From: Nonomuraea wenchangensis
GTDB taxonomy: Bacteria; Actinomycetota; Actinomycetes; Streptosporangiales; Streptosporangiaceae
DNA: 64,000 nt
Direction of reading: 5' to 3'
Assembly (NCBI RefSeq): GCF_900111685.1
Contig: NZ_FOHX01000002.1
Span: 617,869 to 681,868 of the forward strand
Shown here in pieces: positions 43,781-52,784 of this stretch (the first letter of the stretch is position 1; each line of letters starts with the position of its first letter). A program made the translations under genes and the position numbers. The notes under the pieces were generated by a model that saw nothing but the letters and a program-made list of their open reading frames with translations, did not search any database and had not been told where the DNA came from.

Positions 43781-43872
43781 CCCGCCGTCGGCCGGCTTTG
43801 ACCGCCGTCGGCCGGCTTTGACCGCCGTCGGCCGGCTTTGAGCGCCGTCGGCCGCCTTTGACCGCCGTCGGG
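43781..43872. repeat. 20-bp tandem repeat, about 4.6 copies, between rpmB and thiD
   Basis: Copies of ACCGCCGTCGGCCGGCTTTG start at 43781, 43801, 43821 and 43841, with a partial copy at 43861. The second and third are identical; the first has one change and the fourth two. There are no unique spacers, so it is not a CRISPR array. The region is noncoding on both strands as far as I can tell. Confidence 0.9.
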
Positions 43873-43890
43873 CCCGCGGGATCCGGCGGG

Positions 43891-44685
43891 TCAGCGCCAG
43901 CGCCAGGCGTGGTCCACGGGGCCGATGCCCGCGCCCAGGGGGAAGCCGTGGGCGATGGCGCCGGTCACGTACTCCTTGGCCGCCCGCACCGCCTCCGGCA
44001 CGTCGTCGCCCAGCGCGAGGCGGGAGGCGATGGCCGAGGCCAGCGTGCAGCCGGTGCCGTGGGTGTGGCGGTTGTCGTGGCGCTCGGCGGCGAAGCGGTG
44101 CTCCTCGGAGCCGTCGGTCAGCAGGTCCACCGGCGCGCCCGGCAGGTGGCCGCCCTTGATCAGCGCCCATTCGGGACCCAGCGCGAGAACGGCGTCGGCC
44201 GCGCGGCGCAGGCCGTCCTCGTCCTCGACCTTGACCGAGGTGAGCTGCTCGACCTCCCACAGGTTCGGCGTCGCCACCGTGGCCACCGGGAGCAGCCGGG
44301 TGCGCATCGTCTCCACGGCCTCCTCCGCGAGCAGCGAATCGCCGTGCTTGGACACCCCGACGGGATCGACGACGACCGGCGCGCCGTACCGGCCGAGGAT
44401 CTCGGCGACCACCTCGACCAGGACGGGCGAGGCCAGCATGCCCGTCTTGACCGCCTGGGTGCCGATGTCGCCGAGCACCGAGTCGAGCTGCGCGCGTACG
44501 GCCTCGGGCGGCAGCTCCCAGTAGCCCTGGACGCCGAGCGAGTTCTGGGCGGTCACCGCCGCGATGACGCTCATGCCGTGGACGCCCATGGCCATCATGG
44601 TCTTCAGGTCGGCCTGGATGCCCGCGCCTCCCCCGGAGTCGGAGCCGGCGACGGTGAGCACGCGTGGAGGGGTCGAAACCGTCAT
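43891..44685 (-). CDS. thiD: Hydroxymethylpyrimidine/phosphomethylpyrimidine kinase
   Basis: A 264-residue ribokinase-fold enzyme that phosphorylates HMP and HMP-P for thiamine synthesis. Motifs: [20 protein letters not shown] at the N terminus (substrate-binding), [25 protein letters not shown], and the anion-hole/catalytic Asp-type motif [16 protein letters not shown] at 44685 is preferred; the frame stays open to 44727. thiL lies about 2 kb away on the same strand, separated by the Pro/Gly-rich membrane protein gene. Confidence 0.95.
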   Translation of the reverse strand: MTVSTPPRVLTVAGSDSGGGAGIQADLKTMMAMGVHGMSVIAAVTAQNSLGVQGYWELPPEAVRAQLDSVLGDIGTQAVKTGMLASPVLVEVVAEILGRYGAPVVVDPVGVSKHGDSLLAEEAVETMRTRLLPVATVATPNLWEVEQLTSVKVEDEDGLRRAADAVLALGPEWALIKGGHLPGAPVDLLTDGSEEHRFAAERHDNRHTHGTGCTLASAIASRLALGDDVPEAVRAAKEYVTGAIAHGFPLGAGIGPVDHAWRWR

Positions 44686-44711
44686 GTCCCCCATCCAACC
44701 ATTTGACCCGG

Positions 44712-46634
44712 TCAGGTGACGGAGCACTCCCCGCTGACCATGCCGCAGGTCTCCGCCCGCTCACCCTTCCCAGTCGCGGTGAACGTGACCTTCGCCTCGT
44801 CGCCGGCCGCCAGGGTGCTCTGCACGTCCAGGATCAGCAGGTCTCCGTCCTGCGTCCAGGTCGCGCCGCTCACGCTCAGCACCCGGCCCTCGACCGGCAC
44901 CGAGAGCGTGGGAGCGGCCAGCGCCCGCGCCGAGGTGTTCGCGACCGTGAGGCTCGCCGAGTAGGTGCCGACACGCTGCTTGATCGTCTGCTGGACGTTG
45001 ACCGAGCCGCCGCTCGCACCGCCCTGCCCGAACGGGCCAGGCCGGCCGGTGTCCACCGGAGTCGGCTGCGAGGGTGCCTCGGTCGCGCCGCCGTCCGAGG
45101 CGGGCTCGGGGTCCGGGTTGGGGGTGAGCGTGTCGCTCTCCTCCGCGCCCGTCGGCTCCTCCGTCACCTGCTTGGTGGGCTGCGCGGACGCCTTCACCCT
45201 GGTCCTGGTGGGCTTCGGCGTGGGCGTGCTGGTGCGGCGGGGGGCGCGGGCGACGTACGAGGCGGTGGGCGTCGGACGGCCGGACGGGGTGGCCTTCTCC
45301 TCGTCCGCCGCGGGCTCCTCCTCGGGCTCGCTCTCCTCTTCCTCCACCGGCGGGTCGGCCACGGCGGGGCCGGGATCGGCCGGGCTCTTCTGTACGGCCG
45401 CGCAGGTCGCGCCCTCGCACTTGGCCGGGTCGCCGGAGCTCATCAGCTTCACGCCCGCCACCGTGCCGCCGAGCACCACGGCCACGGCGGCGACGGACAG
45501 CAGCGCCACACGGCCCTTGCCGCCGCCGGACGACGGCGGGGCGGTCAGGTCGTCGTCGCGCCCCCTGCCCCGGCCACGGCCACGGCCCCGCCCACTGTCG
45601 ATGTCGCTGTCGCCGCTGTTGTCCTGGTCGCGGTCGGCCTTGCGGCGGCCGCGGCGGCCCTTGGGCTCCTCCGGGTCGTCGAGGTCGTCGAGACCGGAGT
45701 CGGCGGACCAGCCGGAGGCGAGGAAACCGGTCTCGGCCTCCGCCCACGCCGGGGTCCGGACCGCCGCCGTGGGCTCGCCGGCCACCTTGATGTCTCCGGG
45801 CATGGGCGGGCCCGCGGGGGGCGCGTCGAACCTGGCGGTACGGTCGGCCGGGCCGTCGAACGCGCCTCCGGCCTGCCCTTCCTGCTCACCGAAGAACCCC
45901 TCACCGCGCATCGGCCGCCCAAAGGGGCCGGTCCCGGTGGGCTGGTCGAAGGGGCCGGGGCCACCGGCCTGGTCGAAGGGGCCGGTGCCGCCGGGGCGGT
46001 CGAAGGGGCCGGCGCCGGTAGGGCCGGTGGGGGCGCCGAACGGGCCGGGGCGGAAGGGGTCGCCGCTCGGGGCGTCATGAGGGCCCGACGGGCCGGACGG
46101 GCCGGGGAACGCGGCGGTGCGCTCGGCGGGGGCGTCGAAGAAGCCGCCACCGGGGCGAGGACCGTCGCCACGTCCAGGCGCCTGGTCGAACGGCCCCGGC
46201 ACGTCGAAGTCACCCGTGGCGGGCCCGGCGAACGAACCGGCCCCACCCGGAGGCCGCGAACCGCCGGCGGGATCGCCGGGGCCCGTGGGGGTGCCAGGAG
46301 AGGGAGCGTCCCAGTCCGTGGGGCGGACGAAGGCGCCCGTCACCTCGAAGGGGCCGGCCTGGTCGCCAGGGGGCGGCGGGAAGGCACTCGCGGGTCCGCC
46401 GGCGGAGTCGGTGGGCAGCGCGAAAGCTCCGGTGACCTCGTAAGGCTCGGACCCCGGCCCGCGCGGCGGCTCGCCCTCGCGGCGCCGCATCGGGGCCCAC
46501 TGCCCCGTGACCTCGGGCCGGTCCGGCAGGGACGGCCAGCCTGGCGGCTCGGCCTCCTCGTCAGGACCCCAGAATGCGCTGCTGCTCCCCCGATCTTCCC
46601 CGTCGTCGGATCCACCTGTGCCGTGGCGGCCCAT
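44712..46634 (-). CDS. Gly/Pro-rich single-pass membrane protein with CBM2-like external domain
   Basis: A 640-residue protein with a long disordered cytoplasmic N terminus (about 1-370). This part carries many GPFD/GPFG units (densest at about residues 185-240) and repeated VTGAF segments. A charged stretch ([15 protein letters not shown]) precedes one membrane helix (about 378-402, [20 protein letters not shown]). The outer part is acidic, then Ser/Thr/Pro-rich ([11 protein letters not shown]). The C-terminal ~95 residues form a beta-sandwich-like domain ([18 protein letters not shown], then [12 protein letters not shown]) reminiscent of CBM2 carbohydrate-binding modules, with two Cys near the end. 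It probably links a cytoplasmic partner to the cell wall. No characterised homologue is known to me. Confidence 0.75.
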   Translation of the reverse strand: MGRHGTGGSDDGEDRGSSSAFWGPDEEAEPPGWPSLPDRPEVTGQWAPMRRREGEPPRGPGSEPYEVTGAFALPTDSAGGPASAFPPPPGDQAGPFEVTGAFVRPTDWDAPSPGTPTGPGDPAGGSRPPGGAGSFAGPATGDFDVPGPFDQAPGRGDGPRPGGGFFDAPAERTAAFPGPSGPSGPHDAPSGDPFRPGPFGAPTGPTGAGPFDRPGGTGPFDQAGGPGPFDQPTGTGPFGRPMRGEGFFGEQEGQAGGAFDGPADRTARFDAPPAGPPMPGDIKVAGEPTAAVRTPAWAEAETGFLASGWSADSGLDDLDDPEEPKGRRGRRKADRDQDNSGDSDIDSGRGRGRGRGRGRDDDLTAPPSSGGGKGRVALLSVAAVAVVLGGTVAGVKLMSSGDPAKCEGATCAAVQKSPADPGPAVADPPVEEEESEPEEEPAADEEKATPSGRPTPTASYVARAPRRTSTPTPKPTRTRVKASAQPTKQVTEEPTGAEESDTLTPNPDPEPASDGGATEAPSQPTPVDTGRPGPFGQGGASGGSVNVQQTIKQRVGTYSASLTVANTSARALAAPTLSVPVEGRVLSVSGATWTQDGDLLILDVQSTLAAGDEAKVTFTATGKGERAETCGMVSGECSVT

Positions 46635-46760
46635 GGCTGCCCTTTCTGCCGGTTACAGTTGGCCGCCAATCTTCATAACACCTTTGCTACGTCGTTGTCA
46701 CAGCAATCCCACTAGTCGTACCCCAAAACGGGTAAATATCCCAAAAATCGGGACAGATCA

Positions 46761-47729
46761 TTACCGAAAGTGATCCCAGCCGCCACGGCCCATTTCTCGC
46801 CCGTACACGAGAATCCCCTCACCCTCGACCACCCGCCCCACGACCTGCCACGTCGCCGGCAACCGCACCCCTGCGGGAAAAACCGCCGCGAGCGCGTGAT
46901 CCTCGCCACCCGTGAGCACCCATTCGAGCGGATCGGCCGCCAGTTCCTTGGCCGCCGCCAGCACCGGCTCGCCCACCGCGAACGCCTGCGGATCCAGCTC
47001 GATCCGCACCCCGCTCGCCGCGGCGACGTGACCGAGGTCCTGCAGCAGCCCGTCGCTGACGTCCAGCATCGCGCTCGCGCCCAGCTCGGCGGCGCGCGGC
47101 CCCTCCTGGTAAGGCGGGCAGGGCCGCCGGTGCGCCGCGACCGCCCGTTCCAGCGCGTCGGTACGGGCCGGCACACCGGCGTCGAGCAGCGCGAGCCCGG
47201 CCGCCGCGTGCCCGAGCCGCCCCGCCACCGCCACGACCTGCCCCGGCCGGGCGCCGTCCCGCCGGACGGCGGCCCGCCCGCCCAGGTCGCCCAGCGCGGT
47301 GACCCCGAGGACCACCAGGTCGCACCGGGTCACGTCGCCTCCCGCCACGCTCGCGCCGACGACCGCGCACTCGTCGCGGAAACCGTCGGTCAGCCCGTCC
47401 AGCCAGGTCACGGGCAGGTCGGCGGGGATGCCGAGGCCGATCACCAGCGCGGTGGGGACGGCGCCCATGGCGGCGACGTCGGCGAGGTTCTGGGCGGCGG
47501 CCTTGCGTCCCACGTCGTACGGGCTGGACCAGTCGCGCCGGAAGTGCCTGCCCTCCAGCAGCAGATCGGTGGAGACCACCACCCGCCCGTCGGGGGCGGC
47601 GACGAGCGCCGCGTCGTCCCCAGGCCCCAGCATTACCGCCGCTCCTTGGGGCAGACGGCCGGTAATACGATTTACCACGCCGAATTCGCCGAGATCCCCG
47701 ACTGTGATGACGCACCTCCTGACGCACAC
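46761..47729 (-). CDS. thiL: Thiamine-monophosphate kinase
   Basis: A 322-residue kinase converting thiamine phosphate to thiamine pyrophosphate. Motifs: GPGDDAALV, STDLLLEGRHFRRDW, VGRKAAAQNLADVAAMGA, VAGGDVTR, LDVSDGLLQDLGHVA and TGGEDHALAA, all normal. The start is unusual: a good AGGAGG (47720-47715) is followed six bases later by ATC-ACA-GTC-GGG (47708), where relatives have M-T-V-G-D-L. No ATG, GTG or TTG is at that point. The nearest canonical in-frame start is the GTG at 47729, used here, which has no ribosome site and would have to be leaderless or nearly so. It is divergent from the Lrp-like gene. Confidence 0.9.
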   Translation of the reverse strand: MCVRRCVITVGDLGEFGVVNRITGRLPQGAAVMLGPGDDAALVAAPDGRVVVSTDLLLEGRHFRRDWSSPYDVGRKAAAQNLADVAAMGAVPTALVIGLGIPADLPVTWLDGLTDGFRDECAVVGASVAGGDVTRCDLVVLGVTALGDLGGRAAVRRDGARPGQVVAVAGRLGHAAAGLALLDAGVPARTDALERAVAAHRRPCPPYQEGPRAAELGASAMLDVSDGLLQDLGHVAAASGVRIELDPQAFAVGEPVLAAAKELAADPLEWVLTGGEDHALAAVFPAGVRLPATWQVVGRVVEGEGILVYGREMGRGGWDHFR

Positions 47730-47776
47730 AGGGTACGGTGGCCCTTCGGCGTGATCCAATCGCCCGGGAGGACGTG

Positions 47777-48010
47777 ATGGTGCAGGCCTACATCCTTATT
47801 CAGACCGAGGTCGGCAAGGCCGCCGCAGTGGCCGCGGAGATCTCCGGGATCCCCGGTGTCACGCAGGCGGAGGACGTGACCGGTCCCTACGATGTGATCG
47901 TCCGCGCGGAGGCCCGCAACGTGGACGAGCTGGGCAAGCTGGTGGTGGCCCAGATTCAGGCGGTGGAGGGCATCACGCGTACGCTGACGTGTCCGATCGT
48001 CCACATCTGA
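47777..48010 (+). CDS. Stand-alone Lrp/AsnC ligand-binding (RAM) domain protein
   Basis: A 77-residue protein consisting only of the effector-binding RAM domain of Lrp/AsnC regulators (QAYILIQTEVGKAAAVAAEI, GVTQAEDVTGPYDVIV). There is no helix-turn-helix. Such stand-alone domains oligomerise, bind amino acids and are conserved next to thiL and DUF3515 in actinobacteria. GGGAGGAC precedes the ATG at 47777; a GTG three bases earlier is also possible. A 28-bp gap separates it from the DUF3515 gene, so they may be co-transcribed. Confidence 0.9.
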   Translation: MVQAYILIQTEVGKAAAVAAEISGIPGVTQAEDVTGPYDVIVRAEARNVDELGKLVVAQIQAVEGITRTLTCPIVHI

Positions 48011-48038
48011 GCCGTCCAGTTCCGAAGGTAGTCGTCGC

Positions 48039-48461
48039 ATGCGTGCCGCCACCGTCCTGCTCGTTCTCCTAGCGCTCGCCGGTTGCGGCGGCACCGTCCA
48101 GGTGGAGCCGCCGGTGCCCGCGGGCCCGGCGGTCGCCGCCTGCGACAGGCTGGCCACGCTGCTGCCCGCCTCGCTCGACGGTGCCGAGCGTGGCACGTCC
48201 GAGCCGAGCTCGCCGTACGTCGCCGTCTGGGGGGACGGCGCGATCGCGCTGCGCTGCGGCGTGCCCAGGCCGGCGCGGATGGCGCCGACGGACCAGCTCC
48301 AGGAGATCAACGGCGTCGGCTGGTTCGCCGACCCCGACCGGCCCGCGTTGTACACCGCCGTGACGGACGCCGCGTACGTCGAGGTCACGATCGGCGGCGG
48401 TCACTCGCCCGGCGACGTGCTCGCCGAGCTGTCGGGCCCGGTGGGCCGGATGGCGGGATGA
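48039..48461 (+). CDS. DUF3515 lipoprotein
   Basis: A 140-residue exported protein with a short signal peptide and lipobox LAGC (Cys16), then a Pro-rich stretch. The domain typical of DUF3515 follows (CDRLATLLPASLDG, VAVWGDGAIALRCGVPRP, INGVGWFADP). Function unknown; the family is actinobacteria-specific and conserved between the RAM-domain gene and ddl. It is convergent with ddl, with stops three bases apart. Confidence 0.9.
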   Translation: MRAATVLLVLLALAGCGGTVQVEPPVPAGPAVAACDRLATLLPASLDGAERGTSEPSSPYVAVWGDGAIALRCGVPRPARMAPTDQLQEINGVGWFADPDRPALYTAVTDAAYVEVTIGGGHSPGDVLAELSGPVGRMAG

Positions 48462-48464
48462 CGC

Positions 48465-49562
48465 TCATCGCAGCCCGGCCGGCCGGTTGAGCGCGAGCTG
48501 GATGAGCCGGTCCACCAGCTCCGCGTACGGCACCTCGGTGGCGGCCCAGAGCTGCGGCGCCACCGACAGCGAGGTGAAGCCCGGCATGGTGTTGATCTCG
48601 TTGAGTATCAGCCGGCCATCGGGCGTGTAGAAGAAGTCGACCCGCGAGAGCCCTTCGCAGTCGAGCGCCTCGAACGCCCGCACCGCGAGGGCCCGCAGCT
48701 CCTCGGCCGTCTCGTCGGGGATGTCGGCGGGCACGGTGAGCGACATCTGGTCGGGGTAGTACTTGGCCTCGAAGTCGAAGAACTCCTGCCCGCCCTCGAC
48801 CTTGACCTCGCCGGGCACGGACGCGGCGGCCGGCTCGTCGCCGGGCGACTCCAGCACCGCGCACTCGATCTCGCGGCCCTCGATGGCGGCCTCGATGAGC
48901 ACCTTGGGGTCGTGCTGCCGGGCGAACTCCACGGCCTGTTCGAGCTGGGCCCGGTCGCCGGCCTTGGAGATGCCCTGGGAGGAGCCGGCCCGCGCGGGCT
49001 TGACGAAGACCGGGTAGCCGAGCTGCTCCTCGGCCTCCTTGAGCACCAGCTCGCGGTTGAGCCGCCAGTCACGGTCGCGTACGGCGACGAACCTGCCGGT
49101 GGGCAGCCCGGCGGCGGCGAGTACGGTCTTCATGTACGCCTTGTCCATGCCGACGGCGCTGGCCAGCACGCCGGAGCCGACGTAGCGCACCCCGGCCATC
49201 TCCAGGAGGCCCTGGATGGTGCCGTCCTCGGCGAACGGCCCGTGCATCACGGGGAACACCACGTCGACCGTCCCGAGCTCGACGGGGATGGCGCCGGGGT
49301 CGTAGGCCACGAGGGAGTTGTCGCCGGAGGGCAGCGCGAGCGCCGCCCCCGAGGTGTCGACGACCGGCAGCTCGCCCTCCTCGATGGCGAACCGCTGGTC
49401 GGACGCGGCCAGCACCCACCTGCCGTCCTGGGCGATCCCGATCGGGATCACCTCGTACTTGCTCCTGTCGATCGCGTCGAGCACGCTGCCCGCGCCCATC
49501 AGGGACACGGCGTGCTCGGAATTGCGACCTCCGAAAACGACGGCGACGCGTGGCTTGCTCAT
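48465..49562 (-). CDS. ddl: D-alanine--D-alanine ligase
   Basis: A 365-residue ATP-grasp ligase making the D-Ala-D-Ala dipeptide for peptidoglycan. Motifs: VVFGGRNSEHAVSL at the N terminus, FVKPARAGSSQGISK (ATP-binding), and DFFYTPDGRLILNEINTMPGFT (metal-binding). The omega-loop residues read KYYPDQ; a tyrosine there is typical of D-Ala-D-Ala ligases rather than the D-Ala-D-Lac ligases of glycopeptide producers and resistant strains. Length is normal. It lies 64 bp downstream of gpsA on the same strand. Confidence 0.95.
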   Translation of the reverse strand: MSKPRVAVVFGGRNSEHAVSLMGAGSVLDAIDRSKYEVIPIGIAQDGRWVLAASDQRFAIEEGELPVVDTSGAALALPSGDNSLVAYDPGAIPVELGTVDVVFPVMHGPFAEDGTIQGLLEMAGVRYVGSGVLASAVGMDKAYMKTVLAAAGLPTGRFVAVRDRDWRLNRELVLKEAEEQLGYPVFVKPARAGSSQGISKAGDRAQLEQAVEFARQHDPKVLIEAAIEGREIECAVLESPGDEPAAASVPGEVKVEGGQEFFDFEAKYYPDQMSLTVPADIPDETAEELRALAVRAFEALDCEGLSRVDFFYTPDGRLILNEINTMPGFTSLSVAPQLWAATEVPYAELVDRLIQLALNRPAGLR

Positions 49563-49626
49563 GGTGTCCGAATCTACCGGGGTGTCCCCTGAACAGCGAG
49601 TCAGCCCCGGTGCACGGCGTGCCCGG

Positions 49627-50637
49627 TCACACGCCGTACCGCTCGGGTTTGGGCGAGCGCGACATGAGCAGCATGCCGGCCTCGGCCGGCGACACGCCGT
49701 CGTGCACCACCCCGACCACGACCTCGGTGATCGGCATCTCGACGTCGTGCTTGCGGGCGAGCGCCAGCACCGACTCGCAGGACTTGACGCCCTCGGCGGT
49801 CTGCCTGGTGGCGGCGACCACCTCGGCGAGGGTCATGCCGCGCCCGAGGTTCTCGCCGAAGGTGCGGTTGCGCGACAGCGGCGAGTTGCAGGTGGCGACG
49901 AGGTCGCCCATGCCGGCGAGCCCGGCGAAGGTGTGCGGGTCGGCGCCCAGGGCCGCGCCGAGCCGCTGCATCTCGGCCAGTCCGCGGGTGATGAGCATGG
50001 CGCTGACGTTGTCGCCCATGCCCATGCCGGCCGAGACGCCGACGGCGAGCGCGATGACGTTCTTGACCGCGCCCCCCAGCTCGACGCCGACGACGTCGGG
50101 GTTGGTGTAGGGGCGGAACCACGGCGGCAGGTGGCAGATCGCCTGCAGCCGCTCGGCGACGGACTCGTCGGCGCAGGCCACGACGGTGGCGGCGGGCTGG
50201 CGCTGGGCGATCTCCTTGGCCAGGTTGGGGCCGGAGACGACGGCCACCCGCTCCTCCGGCACCTCGGCCACCTCGCGGATCACCTCGCTCATCCGCTTGG
50301 TGGTGCCGAGCTCGATGCCCTTCATGAGGCTGACCAGCACCGCCCCGCGCGGGATGTGCTCGCGCCAGGCGGCCAGGTTGGGCCGCAGGGTCTGCGACGG
50401 CACGCACAGCACCACGAAGTCGGCGCCGTCCAGGGCCCGCTCGGGGTCGGTGGTGGCGCGCAGCGTGGGCGGCAGGGGGATGCCGGGGAGGTAGTCGGTG
50501 TTCTCGTGGGTGCGCTCGATGGCCTCCATCTGCTCGGGCCTGCGCCCCCACAGCGTGACCTCGTTGCCCGCCTCCGCGAGGATCATCGCGAACGTGGTGC
50601 CCCACGAGCCAGGGCCGAACACGGCGACTCTCGTCAT
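49627..50637 (-). CDS. gpsA: Glycerol-3-phosphate dehydrogenase [NAD(P)+]
   Basis: A 336-residue enzyme reducing dihydroxyacetone phosphate to sn-glycerol-3-phosphate for phospholipid synthesis. Motifs: dinucleotide-binding [30 protein letters not shown], the catalytic Lys in [13 protein letters not shown], and [16 protein letters not shown]. Length is standard. Its ATG lies four bases after the plsC stop, so plsC-gpsA are probably translated together: one makes glycerol-3-phosphate and the other acylates its lyso-product. Confidence 0.96.
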   Translation of the reverse strand: MTRVAVFGPGSWGTTFAMILAEAGNEVTLWGRRPEQMEAIERTHENTDYLPGIPLPPTLRATTDPERALDGADFVVLCVPSQTLRPNLAAWREHIPRGAVLVSLMKGIELGTTKRMSEVIREVAEVPEERVAVVSGPNLAKEIAQRQPAATVVACADESVAERLQAICHLPPWFRPYTNPDVVGVELGGAVKNVIALAVGVSAGMGMGDNVSAMLITRGLAEMQRLGAALGADPHTFAGLAGMGDLVATCNSPLSRNRTFGENLGRGMTLAEVVAATRQTAEGVKSCESVLALARKHDVEMPITEVVVGVVHDGVSPAEAGMLLMSRSPKPERYGV

Positions 50638-50641
50638 GCGG

Positions 50642-51352
50642 TCACCGCCCGGCGGGGTCGTAGGGGGCCTTGGGGGCCTTCTCGCCGCGCAGCTCGGCGA
50701 GCTGCTCGGTGATCGCCGCCATGATGTCGGCCGTGGCCTCGCGCAGGACGTCGCCGTGCGGCGGCCTGTCCGCGTATTTGGACAGGTCGACCGGCGGGCC
50801 CACCGACACGTGGAAGGTCTTGCGGGGGAAGATCCGCGGCTTCTTCTCGCCGTACGGCAGCAGCTCGTGCGCCCCCCAGTGGGCGATCGGGATGACCTGG
50901 GCGCCGCTCTCCAGCGCCAGCCGGGCCGCGCCCGTCTTGCCCACCATCGGCCAGAGGGCGGGGTCACGGGTGCAGGTGCCCTCGGGATAGAACAGGATCG
51001 CGCAGCCGTCCTGGAGCCGTTCTGAGGAGATCCGCAGCGAGCGCGCGGCCTCGGCGCTGCCGCGTTCGACGGGGATGGCCAGCAGCCCGATCAGGGCCTG
51101 GCGGAGCAGGGGGACGCGGAACAGCGCGGACTTGGCGAGGACGACCGGCCAGCGCCCGTTGTTGAAGAGGAAGTGCCCGAGCAGGACGGGGTCCGTCCAG
51201 GAGAGGTGGTTGGCCACGATGATGATGCCGCCGGTGCGCGGGAGGCGCTCGCCGTGCCGCCAGTCCCGCTTGACCAGGAACCGCGAGAGTGGTTTCACGA
51301 CGACGACTGCCAGGGTCTCCCAGAAACGCGACGGTCGCGTGCGGCGGCTCAT
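50642..51352 (-). CDS. plsC: 1-acyl-sn-glycerol-3-phosphate acyltransferase
   Basis: A 236-residue membrane-associated acyltransferase that makes phosphatidic acid. The catalytic HxxxxD lies in [12 protein letters not shown], the glycerol-phosphate-binding motif in [11 protein letters not shown], and a further family motif in [19 protein letters not shown] at 51352 is preferred because GAGGAGGAG lies just upstream; an earlier start at 51379 is in frame. It is divergent from cofC by 62 bp and directly precedes gpsA. Confidence 0.95.
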   Translation of the reverse strand: MSRRTRPSRFWETLAVVVVKPLSRFLVKRDWRHGERLPRTGGIIIVANHLSWTDPVLLGHFLFNNGRWPVVLAKSALFRVPLLRQALIGLLAIPVERGSAEAARSLRISSERLQDGCAILFYPEGTCTRDPALWPMVGKTGAARLALESGAQVIPIAHWGAHELLPYGEKKPRIFPRKTFHVSVGPPVDLSKYADRPPHGDVLREATADIMAAITEQLAELRGEKAPKAPYDPAGR

Positions 51353-51414
51353 GGACTCCTCCTCGGGTATGCGCCCCAAGTCTCCCGGTTGCCCGCCGAG
51401 GATGTCGAGGCGCG

Positions 51415-52068
51415 ATGCTTAAGGGTATGAGCTTCCGGTGGTCCCTGGTCATTCCGGTCAAGACGCTGGTCGCCGCGAAGACCCGGCTGGCCGACGCGAC
51501 GGGACCGCACCGCACGAGGTTCGCCGTGGCGGTGGCGAGCGACACCGTGTCGGCGGCGTTGTCCTGCCCGGCGGTGGCACGGGTGATCGTGGTGACCGCC
51601 GATCCCGCGGCGGCGGGTCCGCTCGCGACGCTGGGCGCCGAGGTGGTGCCCGACCCCGACCGCGGGCTGAACACCGCCCTGCGCACGGGCGCCGCGCACG
51701 CCGTGGCGGTCGCGCCGGGCGAGGCGGTGGGGGCGCTGCAGGCCGACCTGCCGGCGCTGCGGCCGGCCGAGCTGGCGACGGCGCTGGAGGCGGCGGCCGA
51801 GTTCGACCAGGCGTTCGTGCCCGACGCGCTCGACGTCGGCACCACGTTCTACGGGGTACGGCCGGGGACGCCGTTCACGCCGCGCTTCGGCGGGGAGTCG
51901 CGGGCCAGGCACCTGGCGGGCGGCGCGAAGGAGCTGTGCGTGCCGGGCATCGACTCGGTCCGGCGCGACGTGGACACCCCGGCCGACCTGGCGGCGGCGA
52001 TCGCGCTGGGGCTGGGGCCGCACACGGCGGCGCTGGTCGCCGAGCTGTGGCCGGGCTCCGGGACCTGA
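51415..52068 (+). CDS. cofC: 2-phospho-L-lactate/phosphoenolpyruvate guanylyltransferase (CofC/FbiD)
   Basis: A 217-residue nucleotidyltransferase in coenzyme F420 synthesis; actinobacterial enzymes (FbiD) use phosphoenolpyruvate. Motifs: SLVIPVKTLVAAKTRLAD at the N terminus (GTP-binding), GLNTALRTGAAHAV, LQADLPALRP, and TPRFGGESRARHLAGGAKE. Start is ambiguous: ATG at 51415 with GAGG four bases upstream, or ATG at 51427 with AAGGG one base away. Its presence implies the organism makes F420. Confidence 0.92.
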   Translation: MLKGMSFRWSLVIPVKTLVAAKTRLADATGPHRTRFAVAVASDTVSAALSCPAVARVIVVTADPAAAGPLATLGAEVVPDPDRGLNTALRTGAAHAVAVAPGEAVGALQADLPALRPAELATALEAAAEFDQAFVPDALDVGTTFYGVRPGTPFTPRFGGESRARHLAGGAKELCVPGIDSVRRDVDTPADLAAAIALGLGPHTAALVAELWPGSGT

Positions 52069-52096
52069 CCGCTCGCCGCGCCCCTGGCGGACGGAT

Positions 52097-52102
52097 TACG
52101 CT
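52097..52102 (+). promoter_or_regulatory. -10 box of a leaderless gene
   Basis: TACGCT fits TANNNT, and its end lies exactly six bases before the GTG at 52109, so transcription would begin at the start codon. No Shine-Dalgarno sequence is present. Confidence 0.6.
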
Positions 52103-52108
52103 GGTGGC

Positions 52109-52309
52109 GTGCAGGGCACCGTACGCAGCTTCGACGAGGCCACCAGGTCCGGCACGGTCTTCCTGGACGACGGGACCGTGCTGGAGTTCGACGCCCCCGC
52201 CTTCGACGCGGGCCCGCTGCGGCTGCTGCGCACCGGCCAGCGGGTCAACCTGGCGCTGACCGGGGGGCGGATCACCTACGTCACGCTGTCCACGTTCCCG
52301 CTGCCCTAA
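52109..52309 (+). CDS. Small cold-shock-domain-like protein
   Basis: A 66-residue protein (MQGTVRSFDEATRSGTVFLD, then GTVLEFDAPAF) that resembles a shortened cold-shock/OB-fold barrel. The opening strand and RSGTVFLDDG loop are reminiscent of CspA (G-x-V-K-W-F..G-F-G-F-I), but the RNP aromatic residues are weak. It may bind RNA or be a protein-interaction domain. Leaderless GTG start with a -10 box at 52097-52102. It is convergent with the HU gene across a shared terminator. Confidence 0.65.
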   Translation: MQGTVRSFDEATRSGTVFLDDGTVLEFDAPAFDAGPLRLLRTGQRVNLALTGGRITYVTLSTFPLP

Positions 52310-52334
52310 CGCCCGTCCTCCCCCGCAACGCGCG

Positions 52335-52359
52335 ACGCCCGGGCGAGGAGCCCGGGCGT
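52335..52359. terminator. Bidirectional terminator between the cold-shock-like gene and the HU gene
   Basis: ACGCCCGGGC pairs perfectly with its inverse across a five-base loop (10-bp stem) in the gap between two convergent genes. No T-run on either side. Confidence 0.75.
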
Positions 52360-52385
52360 GACGGTCCGCTGACGATCGGCCGCGG

Positions 52386-52685
52386 CTACTTCTTCTTGCC
52401 GCTCTTCTTGCCGCCCTCGTTCACGAGGTCCTTGAACTCCGAACCGGGGCGGAACTTGGGAGCCCAGCTCTCCGCGACGTTGATCTCGGCACCCGTCGAC
52501 GGGTTCCTGGCCGTGCGCGCCGGCTTGTTCACCATCTCGAACGCGCCGAAGCCCGTGATCGAGACCTTGTCGCCGCTCGCCACGGCCTTCTGGATGGTGT
52601 CGATGACCGCGTTCACGGCCTCGGTGGCCGTCCTCTTGTCGCCCACCCGGTCCGAAATGGCCTCGACGAGTTCTCGCTTGTTCAT
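52386..52685 (-). CDS. hup: Nucleoid-associated protein HU
   Basis: A 99-residue DNA-binding, DNA-bending protein. It begins MNKRELVEAISDRVGDK and includes ITGFGAFEM and the DNA-binding arm ARNPSTGAEINV. A short Lys tail (GGKKSGKKK) is present, but not the long Lys/Ala-rich extension of HupS, so it is the short HupA-like type. The ATG at 52685 fits the family. It is followed by a terminator. Confidence 0.96.
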   Translation of the reverse strand: MNKRELVEAISDRVGDKRTATEAVNAVIDTIQKAVASGDKVSITGFGAFEMVNKPARTARNPSTGAEINVAESWAPKFRPGSEFKDLVNEGGKKSGKKK

Positions 52686-52784
52686 GAAAGTCCTGCTCCC
52701 CCAGTTATGGTCAGGGTTCCAGCACACGAGTTCGACGTAGAAACCCCTTACGCGAGTCGAAAGTAGGCGGGATCGCGGGGGAAC

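Noticed and set aside
43781..43872. Tandem repeat considered as a CRISPR array
   Set aside because: Repeats are directly adjacent without unique spacers, and no cas genes are nearby.
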